NCBI GenBank assembly: GCA_002070275.1
Contig: MWCY01000018.1
Span: forward strand, 1-56,346
Length of the DNA stretch: 56,346 bases
Source: Candidatus Hydrogenedentes bacterium ADurb.Bin170
Lineage (GTDB): Bacteria; Hydrogenedentota; Hydrogenedentia; Hydrogenedentales; CAITNO01
Direction of reading: 5' to 3'
Below the pieces are notes generated by a model, which was not told where the DNA came from, made no database searches, and saw only the letters and a program-made list of their open reading frames with translations. A program made the translations under genes and the position numbers. Shown here piece after piece: positions 27,858 to 36,258 of the stretch (the stretch's first letter is position 1; the number at the start of each line of letters is the position of its first letter).

Positions 27858-28139
27858 ATGGCAGAAAGTTATAACATACAGCAGATTTCCCGACTTGCTG
27901 CCAACTTTGTTGTAAAGCAACGCGGAAACTGGACACATGAGCAATGGGAGCATTTCTGTTCTTCAATCATGGATCTGCAAATTCCATTGAATGAAAATGA
28001 CAGTCGCCATCTTGGTCTCCTCCTTGAAAGCCTGAAAGCGCTTTATCTGTCTGTCCCCAAAAAGATCAAAACAGCAAAGAAAAAAACAGCGGCAAAAGCC
28101 AAAGCAAAACCAAAAACACCTCCGAAAGCCTCTGCCTGA
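27858..28139 (+). CDS. Small basic protein with Lys/Ala/Pro tail, unknown
   Basis: A 93-residue protein of no family I recognise. AGGAG lies 10 nt before the ATG at 27858. Residues 1-65 are a mixed, probably helical domain (QISRLAANFVVKQ, WTHEQWEHFCSSIMDL). The last 25 residues are a repetitive Lys/Ala/Pro tail resembling the histone H1-like tails of several bacterial DNA-binding proteins. A nucleic-acid-binding role is inference from that tail. It stands alone between tcdA (divergent) and cysE (same strand, 171 nt further). Confidence 0.65.
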   Translation: MAESYNIQQISRLAANFVVKQRGNWTHEQWEHFCSSIMDLQIPLNENDSRHLGLLLESLKALYLSVPKKIKTAKKKTAAKAKAKPKTPPKASA

Positions 28140-28310
28140 TCATTTTATAATCCGTCTCTCTTTTATCAGGAAGGCGCAGTGGCTTACAATACGGGGGCGG
28201 GCATACCTGGACAGCGGAAGACGGGACGTCTGTTTTTTAAAAAAAGGCTTTTCACCGGATTCTTATTTCGGCTGCCATAACTGAAGTGCTCCTTAATTAA
28301 AGGGATTTCC

Positions 28311-29117
28311 ATGGAATCAGATAAAAGAGATCGTCTCTGGGATTTAATCCGGGAGGAGACTGCTGAGGGCGCCTGGCGCGAGCCGATGCTGTCCAGTTTT
28401 TTATATTCCAGCATTTTAAACCACAAAAGTTTTGAGGCTGCACTGGGGTTTCAGCTGGCAAGCAAACTGGAGAGTGTCACCTTGCCTGCGCTGACCCTCC
28501 GTGATTTGATTGAAGAGGCTTTTGATGCGGAACCACGCCTGGCGGAGTATGCACGGGCTGATCTTCTGGCAGTGCATGAACGTGATCCTGCTTGCCGGAA
28601 ATACTCTCAACCGCTCCTCTATTTTAAAGGCTACCTCTCCATTCAGGCGCAGCGTGTAGCGAATCATTACTGGCATCAGGACAGGATGCATCTTGCGCTT
28701 TTTCTGCAGAGCCGCATTTCTGATATTTTCGGTGTAGATATCCACCCGGCCGCCAGTCTTGGAAAAGGGTGCTTTATCGACCATGCCACAGGTGTTGTGA
28801 TTGGCGAAACAGCAGTCGTGGAAGAAAACGTGTCCATGCTTCACGGGGTTACCCTGGGCGGCACCGGCAAAGAACGGGGTGACCGACACCCCAAGATCCG
28901 CAAAGGCGTTCTTATTTCAACAGGCGCACGTATTCTCGGAAATATTGAAGTAGGCGAAGGTGCTAAAGTGGCGGCCTGTGCCGTGGTGCTTGAAAATGTT
29001 CCGCCGCACACAACCGTTGCAGGCATTCCGGCACGTCCCGTCGGCGCCACGTCCTACGCCCAGCCTTCGCTGGAGATGGACCACAAATTTAAAGAAGCCG
29101 AAAGCACTGTGCGCTGA
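28311..29117 (+). CDS. cysE: Serine O-acetyltransferase
   Basis: Transfers acetyl from acetyl-CoA to L-serine, the first step of cysteine synthesis. It is 268 residues long. The N-terminal helical SAT domain is about 1-140, with LYSSILNHKSFEAALGFQLA. The left-handed beta-helix of hexapeptide repeats follows, with the hallmark DIHPAASLGKGCFIDHATGV, VIGETAVV, HGVTLGGTGKERGDRHPKI and GAKVAACAVVL. The conserved active-site His residues lie in DHATG and MLHGV. AAAGGG precedes the ATG. It converges on porB with a 25-nt gap. No cysK is adjacent. Confidence 0.93.
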   Translation: MESDKRDRLWDLIREETAEGAWREPMLSSFLYSSILNHKSFEAALGFQLASKLESVTLPALTLRDLIEEAFDAEPRLAEYARADLLAVHERDPACRKYSQPLLYFKGYLSIQAQRVANHYWHQDRMHLALFLQSRISDIFGVDIHPAASLGKGCFIDHATGVVIGETAVVEENVSMLHGVTLGGTGKERGDRHPKIRKGVLISTGARILGNIEVGEGAKVAACAVVLENVPPHTTVAGIPARPVGATSYAQPSLEMDHKFKEAESTVR

Positions 29118-29142
29118 TTTTCTCTTCGGAAGCGCCTTCAGA

Positions 29143-30042
29143 TCAGTCCTGATGCCGGCGAACTGCCTTTTCCCAGCGGCGGTCCACCCATTGCTGCAAT
29201 GCTGCCACATCTTCTTCCGAGGCGCGCCCGAAACGTCCCTGCGGTCGAATAAACTCCTCTATGGGCCTGCGCTTCCCGGTTTGTGCAAGACTCAGGCTTC
29301 GCCCGGTAAGACGGAAAACGCCGTCTTCGATTTCGGACAGAATAAATGCTCCAGTATCAACGGCCATTTTTGCCAGAGTGACCGTGTCTTTTGCATCATA
29401 ATGCCACCCGGCGGGACAGGGTGCATTCAAATGCATATAACGGGTACCCCGGATATTTCTTGCCTTGACTGCCTTGTCGTACAGGTCGGCAGGAAATCCG
29501 GGGCTCGCTGTAGCAATATAAGGAATGCCATGGGCTTCCAGAATGGCAGGCATATCTTTGGGCGGTTGAATCTTTCCAATGGCAGGCGTCGTTGTAGTGC
29601 GTGCACCCAAGGGGGTCATCCCGCTCCTCTGGGTGCCGGTATTCATGTAGGCCTCATTGTCATAGCAGATAAAAAGCATATTGGCGCCTCTTTCGGCAGC
29701 GCCGCTCAGTGCCTGAATTCCAATGTCCGCCGTACCGCCATCACCTGCCATGGCAACCACAGTCAGATCCGTTCTCCCCTGTCTTTCCAGAGATGCGGCA
29801 ATACCGGAAGCACAGGCCGCCGTGCCGGGGAACACGCTGTTTACAATGGGCACTTTTACCGACGAGCTGGGATACATGCCGCAAAACACCGTAAAACAGC
29901 TGGCAGGAACTACAAATACTGCTTTCCCTTCCATCGCTTTGGTTATGAGTCTGAAAAAAATACCGATACTGCATCCTGCACAGGCACGGTTGCCGGAAAG
30001 CATATATTCGGCTTCAGGTAAATTTAAAATATTCGTCGCCAT
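29143..30042 (-). CDS. porB: 2-oxoacid:ferredoxin oxidoreductase beta subunit (PorB)
   Basis: TPP-binding subunit of the pyruvate (or branched 2-oxoacid) ferredoxin oxidoreductase, which makes acetyl-CoA, CO2 and reduced ferredoxin in anaerobes. It is 299 residues long. A CAGC pair near the N-terminus starts the Fe-S ligand set. The TPP/Mg motif is MAGDGGTADIG, completed by YDNEAYMNTGTQRS, both diagnostic for this subunit. The ATG at 30042 is preferred because GGAG lies 7 nt upstream. It is the last gene of porGDAB, 26 nt after porA. Pyruvate is the likely substrate, but VOR-type enzymes share the layout. Confidence 0.92.
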   Translation of the reverse strand: MATNILNLPEAEYMLSGNRACAGCSIGIFFRLITKAMEGKAVFVVPASCFTVFCGMYPSSSVKVPIVNSVFPGTAACASGIAASLERQGRTDLTVVAMAGDGGTADIGIQALSGAAERGANMLFICYDNEAYMNTGTQRSGMTPLGARTTTTPAIGKIQPPKDMPAILEAHGIPYIATASPGFPADLYDKAVKARNIRGTRYMHLNAPCPAGWHYDAKDTVTLAKMAVDTGAFILSEIEDGVFRLTGRSLSLAQTGKRRPIEEFIRPQGRFGRASEEDVAALQQWVDRRWEKAVRRHQD

Positions 30043-30068
30043 GGTTTTCTCCAATCAGGAACCAAAGG

Positions 30069-31283
30069 TTAGAGCTGCAAATTGAGCCATTCCGCCTCTT
30101 TCTGTCCGTTTTCCTGCGCAACCCAATCAAGGCTTCGGCTCACTGCATCGGCAAGCTCCCGGGCTTTAACATCACGACCGCCCAGACCTGCAATATAGCT
30201 GTGCATTTCAGGTCTTTTCCGGGCACTGAACAATGCCGCCTGCGTATCTGTAAAAATCGGGCCGCCGTAGCCGTAGCTCAGGCTTTTATCAAACACGGTT
30301 ACAAGCCGTGCCTCGCTCAACTGCTCTGCCACGCGGGCGGCAGGGAAAGGCCTATAAGAGCGCAGTCCGAGCACACCGGCGCGCACACCCTGTTCCCGGA
30401 GATAGTCGCTGGCAACTGTGGCTTCGTTGGCAAGGCTGCCCGCAGCCAACAGAATCACATCGGCGTCTTCCAGTGCGTGGGACCAGGTAACCCCGCCGGT
30501 TGCCCGACCGAACCGGGACGCAAATTCCTGATCTACCCTGTCTATTGCCGCCAGAGACGCAAGATGCGCCTGCTGCATGAGGGCGCGGAATTCCATATAC
30601 CCATGGCAAATGGTGCCGTCCGCATTGTTCCGGGGATTTGCCAGAGTAACCGGATTGATGTTGCGCGGATCCTCCAGATCAACGATTGTTCTTCCTTGAA
30701 ACGGAGGGAGAAAAGCATCCACTTCTTCCTGAGTCGGAATAGAGACAGGCATAACGGTATGGGACAGAATAAAACCGTCATAACAGACCATCACAGGAAG
30801 TCTTACTTCCTCCGCCAGGCGAAACGCCTGAAGAAATGTATCGAAAATTTCCTGGTTGTCGCGGCAGTAAAGCTGAATCCAGCCCTGATCCCGCTGAGAC
30901 ATGGCATCCTGCTGATCGTTCAACACATTCCAGGGTGCGGACAGCGCACGGTTGGCACAGCCCATGACGATAGGAAGCCGGGAGCCCGCAGCCCAGGAAA
31001 GCTGCTCGCACATATACGCCAGGCCGTTGGCACTGCTGGCAGTAAAAACACGGGAGCCTGCAATAGAAGCCCCGATGCATACACCCATGGCACTATGTTC
31101 GCTTTCCACGGTAATAAATTCAGCATCAAGTTTGCCCGTCTCCACATAGGAAGCGAGGGTCTCAACCACCTGCGACTGAGGTGTTATGGGGTACGCTGCC
31201 ACCACCTGCACTCTGGCAAGCCGTGCGGCTTCGGCTGCAGCTTTATTGCCTGTTATCACTGAAACAGATGCAGCATTAGACAT
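30069..31283 (-). CDS. porA: 2-oxoacid:ferredoxin oxidoreductase alpha subunit (PorA)
   Basis: The substrate-binding subunit, 404 residues. The N-terminal pyrimidine-binding domain has AYPITPQSQVVETLA and EFITVESEHSAMGVCIGAS. Then come FTASSANGLAYMCEQLSWAAG and RDNQEIFDTFLQAFRLAEEV. The C-terminal domain carries GVLGLRSYRPFP. These match PorA. The ATG at 31283 is chosen over the upstream extension because AAGGA is about 11 nt before it, the upstream residues have no family similarity, and it overlaps the porD stop by 8 nt (ATGTCTAA), implying coupling. Confidence 0.93.
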   Translation of the reverse strand: MSNAASVSVITGNKAAAEAARLARVQVVAAYPITPQSQVVETLASYVETGKLDAEFITVESEHSAMGVCIGASIAGSRVFTASSANGLAYMCEQLSWAAGSRLPIVMGCANRALSAPWNVLNDQQDAMSQRDQGWIQLYCRDNQEIFDTFLQAFRLAEEVRLPVMVCYDGFILSHTVMPVSIPTQEEVDAFLPPFQGRTIVDLEDPRNINPVTLANPRNNADGTICHGYMEFRALMQQAHLASLAAIDRVDQEFASRFGRATGGVTWSHALEDADVILLAAGSLANEATVASDYLREQGVRAGVLGLRSYRPFPAARVAEQLSEARLVTVFDKSLSYGYGGPIFTDTQAALFSARKRPEMHSYIAGLGGRDVKARELADAVSRSLDWVAQENGQKEAEWLNLQL

Positions 31284-31608
31284 CGCAACATGTTCCTTCC
31301 ACGGTAAGTGCCGGCTGTTCCACGTTCTCCGGTTCCATGACAATCGCCTTACTGGGGCATACTTCCACGCAAATACCGCACCCTTTGCAATATTCAAGAT
31401 CGATTTGTGGCGGAACTGTACGGGTGATGACATTATCCGGACAGAAGATCCAGCATAACATGCACGCAATACTGCCCTTTTTAACGGCAACGCATAGCGC
31501 CGGATCGAGAACCGGTTTGGCAACCCGCCAGTCTCCTGTACGCCCGCCCTCCCCTACGCAAGGCCAGGACATAGCGGTTTCCTGCTGGCAGTGTCGTGTT
31601 TCAACCAT
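31276..31608 (-). CDS. porD: 2-oxoacid:ferredoxin oxidoreductase delta (ferredoxin) subunit
   Basis: A 110-residue ferredoxin-type subunit that passes electrons from TPP to external ferredoxin. The second cluster motif is complete, CKGCGICVEVCP. The first reads SIACMLCWIFCP, so the position of the first cysteine is Ser, encoded AGT where TGT would give Cys. Another Cys sits nine residues earlier (ALCVAVKKG) and may serve instead; this may be a subfamily feature. GGAG lies 8 nt before the ATG. It is 21 nt after porG and overlaps porA. Confidence 0.9.
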   Translation of the reverse strand: MVETRHCQQETAMSWPCVGEGGRTGDWRVAKPVLDPALCVAVKKGSIACMLCWIFCPDNVITRTVPPQIDLEYCKGCGICVEVCPSKAIVMEPENVEQPALTVEGTCCDV

Positions 31609-31629
31609 TGTCCAAACTCCTTTCAGGGA

Positions 31630-32220
31630 TTATTTCACGCTTTCAACGGCATAAAGGCACACCGTCCGTTCATAGGCCTGATGAGCTGCCTCTACGTTTT
31701 TAGCCAAAGCAGCTTTGGAAAAAACGCCTTCCATTGCCGTTTCTATATGTTCCAGATCGATCAGCCCGGTCGCCCGGGCAATGGCACCCAGCATGGCTGT
31801 ATTGACCATGGGCGCCCCGGAAATAACCAACCCCGCTTCCCGTGCGATCTCATTAGCATCGGTAACGGCTACACGAAAGCCCTTTCCCGAATCGAGAGAG
31901 ACCGGGTCAGCGGCACTGTTAATCAGCAGAAAACCGCCAGACGCAAGTCCCTGGGTTGTTGCCGGTGCGGGAAGAAGGCTGTCGTCAAGAACGATCACCA
32001 TATCCGGACTTTCCACTTGAGAAAAAAAACGGAGCACTTCGCGGGAAAGTCGTGTTGATGCTGTTACCGGAGCACCACGCCGCTCTGCACCAAAGGTCGG
32101 CATGGACATCACCCCTTTAAAACCGGCTCGATAGCCTGCATCAGCAAGCATATTCGCCGAGGTAACAGCACCCTGCCCGCCACGTCCGTGCCATCGGATT
32201 TCATAGATTGTTTCTGTCAT
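31630..32220 (-). CDS. porG: 2-oxoacid:ferredoxin oxidoreductase gamma subunit
   Basis: The 196-residue gamma subunit, expected to contribute to coenzyme A binding. Family hallmarks are WHGRGGQGAVTSANMLADA near the N-terminus and MPTFGAERRGAPVTASTRLS. Then come VSGAPMVNTAMLGA-type residues (written VISGAPMVNTAMLGAIARA here). It is the first gene of porGDAB. A leader of about 170 nt separates it from a weak candidate promoter: TATAGT at 32396-32401 with TGGCAT 18 nt upstream on the minus strand. Confidence 0.92.
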   Translation of the reverse strand: MTETIYEIRWHGRGGQGAVTSANMLADAGYRAGFKGVMSMPTFGAERRGAPVTASTRLSREVLRFFSQVESPDMVIVLDDSLLPAPATTQGLASGGFLLINSAADPVSLDSGKGFRVAVTDANEIAREAGLVISGAPMVNTAMLGAIARATGLIDLEHIETAMEGVFSKAALAKNVEAAHQAYERTVCLYAVESVK

Positions 32221-32596
32221 TTCAGCCTCTCATGATGACGGCGGATGATGCCGTCCCTTAGATCTTTCAATCTCCGATCGCGTGCTACCAGCTCAGAATA
32301 GCAGTGAACACGGGCCTTGAAACGGTCGGGTTCCTCTGCAAAAAGGAGCCGGATTTCTTAAATCAGTCATGCAGAAAGAGCATAAATTCGCCTTTACTAT
32401 ACCATATACGGCAACAGGCATGCCACGCCCGGACGAAAAACGGTGTAAAATCTGCCGTCTTTCCTTCTATCTGTGCTTTTTCTAAGAAATTAAAAGCATA
32501 GACTCCAAGTCGTTTGATAACCGACAGCGCATTTCCATAAAGGCATATTTTTCTTGGTTTCACAACAACAGAAATCGTCTGGCGGGACTAAAGGGG
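32221..32596. other. Gap between porG and the PHP gene
   Basis: About 376 nt with no coding sequence that I can support. It holds the porG leader and a weak minus-strand promoter candidate: -10 TATAGT at 32396-32401 and TGGCAT at 32420-32425. No clear terminator for the upstream riboflavin operon was found. Confidence 0.4.
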
Positions 32597-33433
32597 TCAG
32601 CAGGATGAAAAGGAAGATAAGGCACTGCAGATACGGTGATACTGCTCCAGAGGCGTTTTGATCCTACCCATGGTGGGGTGTTCCCCTTTCACTGCCCCGT
32701 GACAATCGCTGCCGCCGCTGCAAAGCAATTGTTTTTCCTGTGCAATTGCTGAAAACCGCACGCACATGTCCGGTGTGTGGCTTGTATGCCAGACTTCAAT
32801 GCCGTCAAAGGGCAGTTCAAGTATTTTGGTGAGGCGTCCTTTCGTGTTCTTCCCCAACCCCGGATGGGCAAGAAAAGCCAGCCCGTGCGCATCATGAATG
32901 GTACGGATAACATCAGCTGCCTCGGGCAGTTCTTTGGGCACATAGGCGAGGCGCCGCCGGTTTAAATAGTGTTCAAACGCTTTTTGGACGGTTGGTACTA
33001 CCCCCATCCGATGCAGCAGCACCGCCACGTGCATGCGTCCCGTCATATCAAAATCGGTTTTTCTTTCCGCCAATGCATCGCAAACGGGAATTCCGGAAGA
33101 TTCCAGACGACCGAGAATGCGCTCAATCCGTTTCTGCCGCATCTCCCGAAGGTTCTGCAGCATATTCAGAAGCACCGGCGACTGAATATGCACGCCGTAT
33201 GCCAGGATATGCAGTTCACGACCTTCCAAAGAAGCGCTGACCTCAACGGCATCCAGAAAGCCCATGCCCTGTGCTTCTGCGGCTTTGCGGGCAGCCGCCA
33301 CTCCCGCCACAGTATCATGATCCGCAAGAGCAATGGCAGCAATTCCCAATGCCGCCGCACGCTCCACCACCACTTCCGGGGAATCAGCACCGTCGGAGCA
33401 GTTTGAATGCAGGTGAAGGTCAACATAGGTCAT
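32597..33433 (-). CDS. PHP-domain metal-dependent phosphoesterase (RNase AM/YciV-like)
   Basis: A 278-residue PHP-family hydrolase. The metal ligands are visible in order: DLHLHSN (His7, His9), then LADHDTVAG, then a Glu after FLDAVEVS. AHPG and GGSDCHG follow towards the C-terminus. The closest known type is YciV/RNase AM, a 5'-3' exonuclease on short oligonucleotides and 5S rRNA, but AMP phosphatases and other PHP enzymes look alike. It lies 26 nt after nusB, at the end of the riboflavin operon. Confidence 0.85.
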   Translation of the reverse strand: MTYVDLHLHSNCSDGADSPEVVVERAAALGIAAIALADHDTVAGVAAARKAAEAQGMGFLDAVEVSASLEGRELHILAYGVHIQSPVLLNMLQNLREMRQKRIERILGRLESSGIPVCDALAERKTDFDMTGRMHVAVLLHRMGVVPTVQKAFEHYLNRRRLAYVPKELPEAADVIRTIHDAHGLAFLAHPGLGKNTKGRLTKILELPFDGIEVWHTSHTPDMCVRFSAIAQEKQLLCSGGSDCHGAVKGEHPTMGRIKTPLEQYHRICSALSSFSSC

Positions 33434-33459
33434 GGCAAATTCGGAAGAGCCCTGGCAGC

Positions 33460-33939
33460 TCAGGATTCTCCTGTCTCCCGTTTATCGATAATCCGGTTCA
33501 GTATGCCGTTGACAAAACGGGCGGTATTCTCCTCTCCGTAGAGATCGCCCAGGCGCATCGCCTCGGACAGAACAACACGGTGCGGTGTGTCGTGGTCATA
33601 GAGCAGCTCATAGGCAGCCAGCCGGAGAATTGCCCACTCCATACGCCCTACCCGCGCTGGCGCCCAATTGTCCAGCGCATCGACAATAGCGCTGTCCAGC
33701 TCCTTTTTATGCTCCATGACCCCGCATATGAGTTTTTCTGAAAATGCCCTTTCATCGGCTCGGACAGCGGTTACATCAGCGTCCCGCTCTCCCGCAGGAT
33801 AGTCTCTGCCAAGCGCTGCAGGGTCCATCTCCCAAAACTGTGCCAGCGCTGCAGTCCATTCTGAGGGCATGTATTCGATGCCGAAAATAAACTGGAACGC
33901 CAGCTGGCGGCCTTTCTGTTGCGGCTTGAAACGGCTCAC
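33460..33939 (-). CDS. nusB: Transcription antitermination factor NusB
   Basis: An all-helical RNA-binding protein of 159 residues that joins S10 (NusE) on boxA RNA in rRNA antitermination. Visible features are the basic N-terminus KGRQLAFQFIF, the middle FSEKLICGVMEHKKELD, and the C-terminal block MEWAILRLAAYELLY, followed by VVLSEAMRLGDLYGEENTARFVNGIL. That last part is the family signature. Its ATG is one base after the ribH stop, a conserved ribH-nusB arrangement in many bacteria. Confidence 0.93.
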   Translation of the reverse strand: MSRFKPQQKGRQLAFQFIFGIEYMPSEWTAALAQFWEMDPAALGRDYPAGERDADVTAVRADERAFSEKLICGVMEHKKELDSAIVDALDNWAPARVGRMEWAILRLAAYELLYDHDTPHRVVLSEAMRLGDLYGEENTARFVNGILNRIIDKRETGES

Positions 33940-33940
33940 T

Positions 33941-34405
33941 TCAAATCTGCTCCAGCAGGTTGATCATTTCCAGCGCACCCATGGCAGCATCAGCACCTTT
34001 ATTGCCCGCTTTGGTGCCTGCCCGTTCAATCGCCTGCTCAATGTTTTCTGTCGTCAGGATGCCGAAGAGCACCGGCACGCCTGTATCAAGCATGACATGC
34101 CCGATCCCTTTGGCGGCTTCATTGGCAACATAGTCGAAATGAGGCGTAGCGCCGCGGATAATGCAGCCCAGAGCAATCACGGCATCATACTTGCCGGATT
34201 GCGCCATTTTTTTGGTGATCAGGGGCACCTCAAAGGCACCGGGCACCCAGGCGACAGTAATATTTTCATCTGCGACGCCGTGCCGCTGCAGCGCATCCAA
34301 AGCGCCTGCCAGCAGTTTTGATGAAATGAATTCATTAAACCGCGACACAACAATCCCAATTTTTTTGTCGTGACCGAGAAAATCACCTTGCAGCATGGTC
34401 GCCAT
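33941..34405 (-). CDS. ribH: 6,7-dimethyl-8-ribityllumazine synthase
   Basis: Penultimate enzyme of riboflavin synthesis; it condenses the ribityl-aminouracil with 3,4-dihydroxy-2-butanone 4-phosphate. The 154-residue length is normal for the capsid-forming enzyme. Motifs are VVSRFNEFI near the N-terminus, [25 protein letters not shown] and VLTTEN-type sequence ([10 protein letters not shown] here). It sits 18 nt after ribBA and abuts nusB. Confidence 0.95.
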   Translation of the reverse strand: MATMLQGDFLGHDKKIGIVVSRFNEFISSKLLAGALDALQRHGVADENITVAWVPGAFEVPLITKKMAQSGKYDAVIALGCIIRGATPHFDYVANEAAKGIGHVMLDTGVPVLFGILTTENIEQAIERAGTKAGNKGADAAMGALEMINLLEQI

Positions 34406-34423
34406 AATGCAGACTCCTTTTTT

Positions 34424-35620
34424 TTAGATTTCCAGAAAATGACCCATTTTTTCTTTTTTGGTTTCCAAATAATGCCTGTTTGTGGCACAGGCGGCAACTT
34501 CAAGAGGGACGCGGCCGGAAACAGTCAAGCCGTACCCTTCCAGTCCGGCACGTTTTACCGGATTATTTGTAATGAGGCGCATGCTGGTAACTCCCAGATC
34601 CTGCAGAATCTGGGCACCCAGACCATATTCGCGGGGATCAGCATCAAAACCCAGATGCAGATTCGCCTCCACGGTATCCATGCCCTGCTCCTGCAGTTCA
34701 TAGGCCTTCAATTTATTGATCAGTCCGATACCCCTGCCCTCCTGGCGCATATATACCAGCACGCCACACCCCGCCTCGTTAATCATACGCATCGCTTCAT
34801 GAAGCTGACTTCCGCAATCACAGCGCCGGGAAGCAAAGACATCACCGGTGAAGCATTCGGAATGAACACGAACCAGAACATCCTCTTTGCCCGTCACGTC
34901 CCCTTTTATAAGCGCCAGATGCTGATAGGCATCAATATTGTTTTCATAAGCAATCAATGAAAAGTCGCCGTATTCAGTCGGCATTTGAACCTGTGCAACC
35001 CGGTTCACCAGTTTTTCATTCTGTCGGCGATAGCGAATAATGTCGGCGGTAGAGCAAATCTTCAGGTTGTGTTCCTGCGCAAAAATTTCCAGATCGGGCA
35101 TGCGCGCCATGGTGCCGTCATTTTTCATGATTTCGCAGATAACGGAAGCGCGGCGCAGGCCGGCAAGGCGCATGAGATCAATGGACCCTTCCGTCTGCCC
35201 GGCACGAACAAGCACTCCCCCGGGCCGTGCCCGCAAAGGGAAGACATGCCCGGGCCGCACAAGATCACCGGCAAGCGATTCCGGTCTGGCGGCAACGCGA
35301 ATGGAATGAGCACGGTCATGGGCGCTGATTCCGGTGGTAATCCCGTCGCGCGCCTCAAAAGACACATGGAAAGCTGTGCCCAGTTTCGTGGTGTTTTCCA
35401 TCACCATCGGCGGCAGATCCAGTCTTTTCAGATCTGCATCTTCCATGGGCATGCATATGAGCCCTTTGCCGTGGGTTGCCATAAAGTTAATAATTTCGGG
35501 AGTAATCGATTCTGCCGCGGCAACCAGATCCCCTTCATTCTCCCGATCTTCATCGTCTACGAGAATGATCATCCTGCCCAGACGCAATTCCTCAAGTATT
35601 TCAGGGATAGAGGTAAGCAT
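34424..35620 (-). CDS. ribBA: Bifunctional 3,4-DHBP synthase / GTP cyclohydrolase II
   Basis: A fusion enzyme of 398 residues that supplies both precursors of riboflavin. The N-terminal DHBP synthase domain (about 1-200) has DDEDRENEGDL and RPGHVFPLRA. The C-terminal GTP cyclohydrolase II domain has VRVHSECFTGDVFASRRCDCG, with the zinc-binding cysteines, RQEGRGIGL, and the closing LLTNNP-type RLITNNPVKRAGLEGYGL. Both active sites look intact. It lies 8 nt after ribE. Confidence 0.95.
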   Translation of the reverse strand: MLTSIPEILEELRLGRMIILVDDEDRENEGDLVAAAESITPEIINFMATHGKGLICMPMEDADLKRLDLPPMVMENTTKLGTAFHVSFEARDGITTGISAHDRAHSIRVAARPESLAGDLVRPGHVFPLRARPGGVLVRAGQTEGSIDLMRLAGLRRASVICEIMKNDGTMARMPDLEIFAQEHNLKICSTADIIRYRRQNEKLVNRVAQVQMPTEYGDFSLIAYENNIDAYQHLALIKGDVTGKEDVLVRVHSECFTGDVFASRRCDCGSQLHEAMRMINEAGCGVLVYMRQEGRGIGLINKLKAYELQEQGMDTVEANLHLGFDADPREYGLGAQILQDLGVTSMRLITNNPVKRAGLEGYGLTVSGRVPLEVAACATNRHYLETKKEKMGHFLEI

Positions 35621-35628
35621 AGCAATCC

Positions 35629-36255
35629 TTATAAAAACCCATTGCGCGCCAGCAGTTCGGGGGTAATGCCCTGTCTGGCGTCGTTTTTCATAAAATGCCG
35701 GACATGCTTTCCGATCACGTCCGCTTCCATATTAACGCTGTCACCCGGTCGGCGGAGAGACAGCGTGGTATGTTTAATAGTTACCGGAATCACAGCGACC
35801 CCGAACGTGTCTTTTTCAGGATTGACCACAGTCAGGCTGATCCCGTCAATTGCAACAGATCCTTTGGGAGCGAGGTACTGTGCCACGTCATCGGGTGCCT
35901 GAAAAGTCCAGACGGAGAATTCGCCCTGATTTTTGACGGACAGTACCCGCCCGACGCCGTCAACATGCCCAAGCACAAAATGCCCTCCGAAACGACCGTC
36001 TGCCCGCATGGCACGCTCGAGATTGACTGCATGCCCCGGTTTCAGTGCGCCCAGCGTGGTACGTGCGTAGCTTTCCTGAGACACCTGAACAACAAAACCA
36101 TCGGCAGTAAGAGCAGCCACCGTCAGACAGGCACCGTTTACGGCGACACTGTCACCTTCTTTCAGATCATCCAGTAATTTCTTTGACAGGATGGCAAGAT
36201 CACTGCCGCTGCGCCTGGAAACAACACCTATGTCTTCTATTAATCCAGTAAACAC
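35629..36255 (-). CDS. ribE: Riboflavin synthase alpha chain
   Basis: Dismutates two molecules of dimethylribityllumazine to riboflavin. It is 208 residues of two tandem lumazine-binding repeats. The first begins MFTGLIEDIGVV, with VAVNGACLTV. The second has VAIDGISLTVV, with GHFVLGHVDGVG at the junction. The start is 3 nt after the ribD stop. The usual C-terminal helix is present. Confidence 0.95.
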   Translation of the reverse strand: MFTGLIEDIGVVSRRSGSDLAILSKKLLDDLKEGDSVAVNGACLTVAALTADGFVVQVSQESYARTTLGALKPGHAVNLERAMRADGRFGGHFVLGHVDGVGRVLSVKNQGEFSVWTFQAPDDVAQYLAPKGSVAIDGISLTVVNPEKDTFGVAVIPVTIKHTTLSLRRPGDSVNMEADVIGKHVRHFMKNDARQGITPELLARNGFL

Positions 36256-36258
36256 CGC

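Noticed and set aside
28960-30021. A 353-codon frame crossing the cysE end and the antisense of porB
   Set aside because: It overlaps two well-supported genes in other frames, so it cannot be real in this context.
30201-31262. A 353-codon open frame antisense to porA
   Set aside because: The opposite strand encodes a clear PorA with all motifs; this frame has no recognisable domain and no ribosome-binding site.
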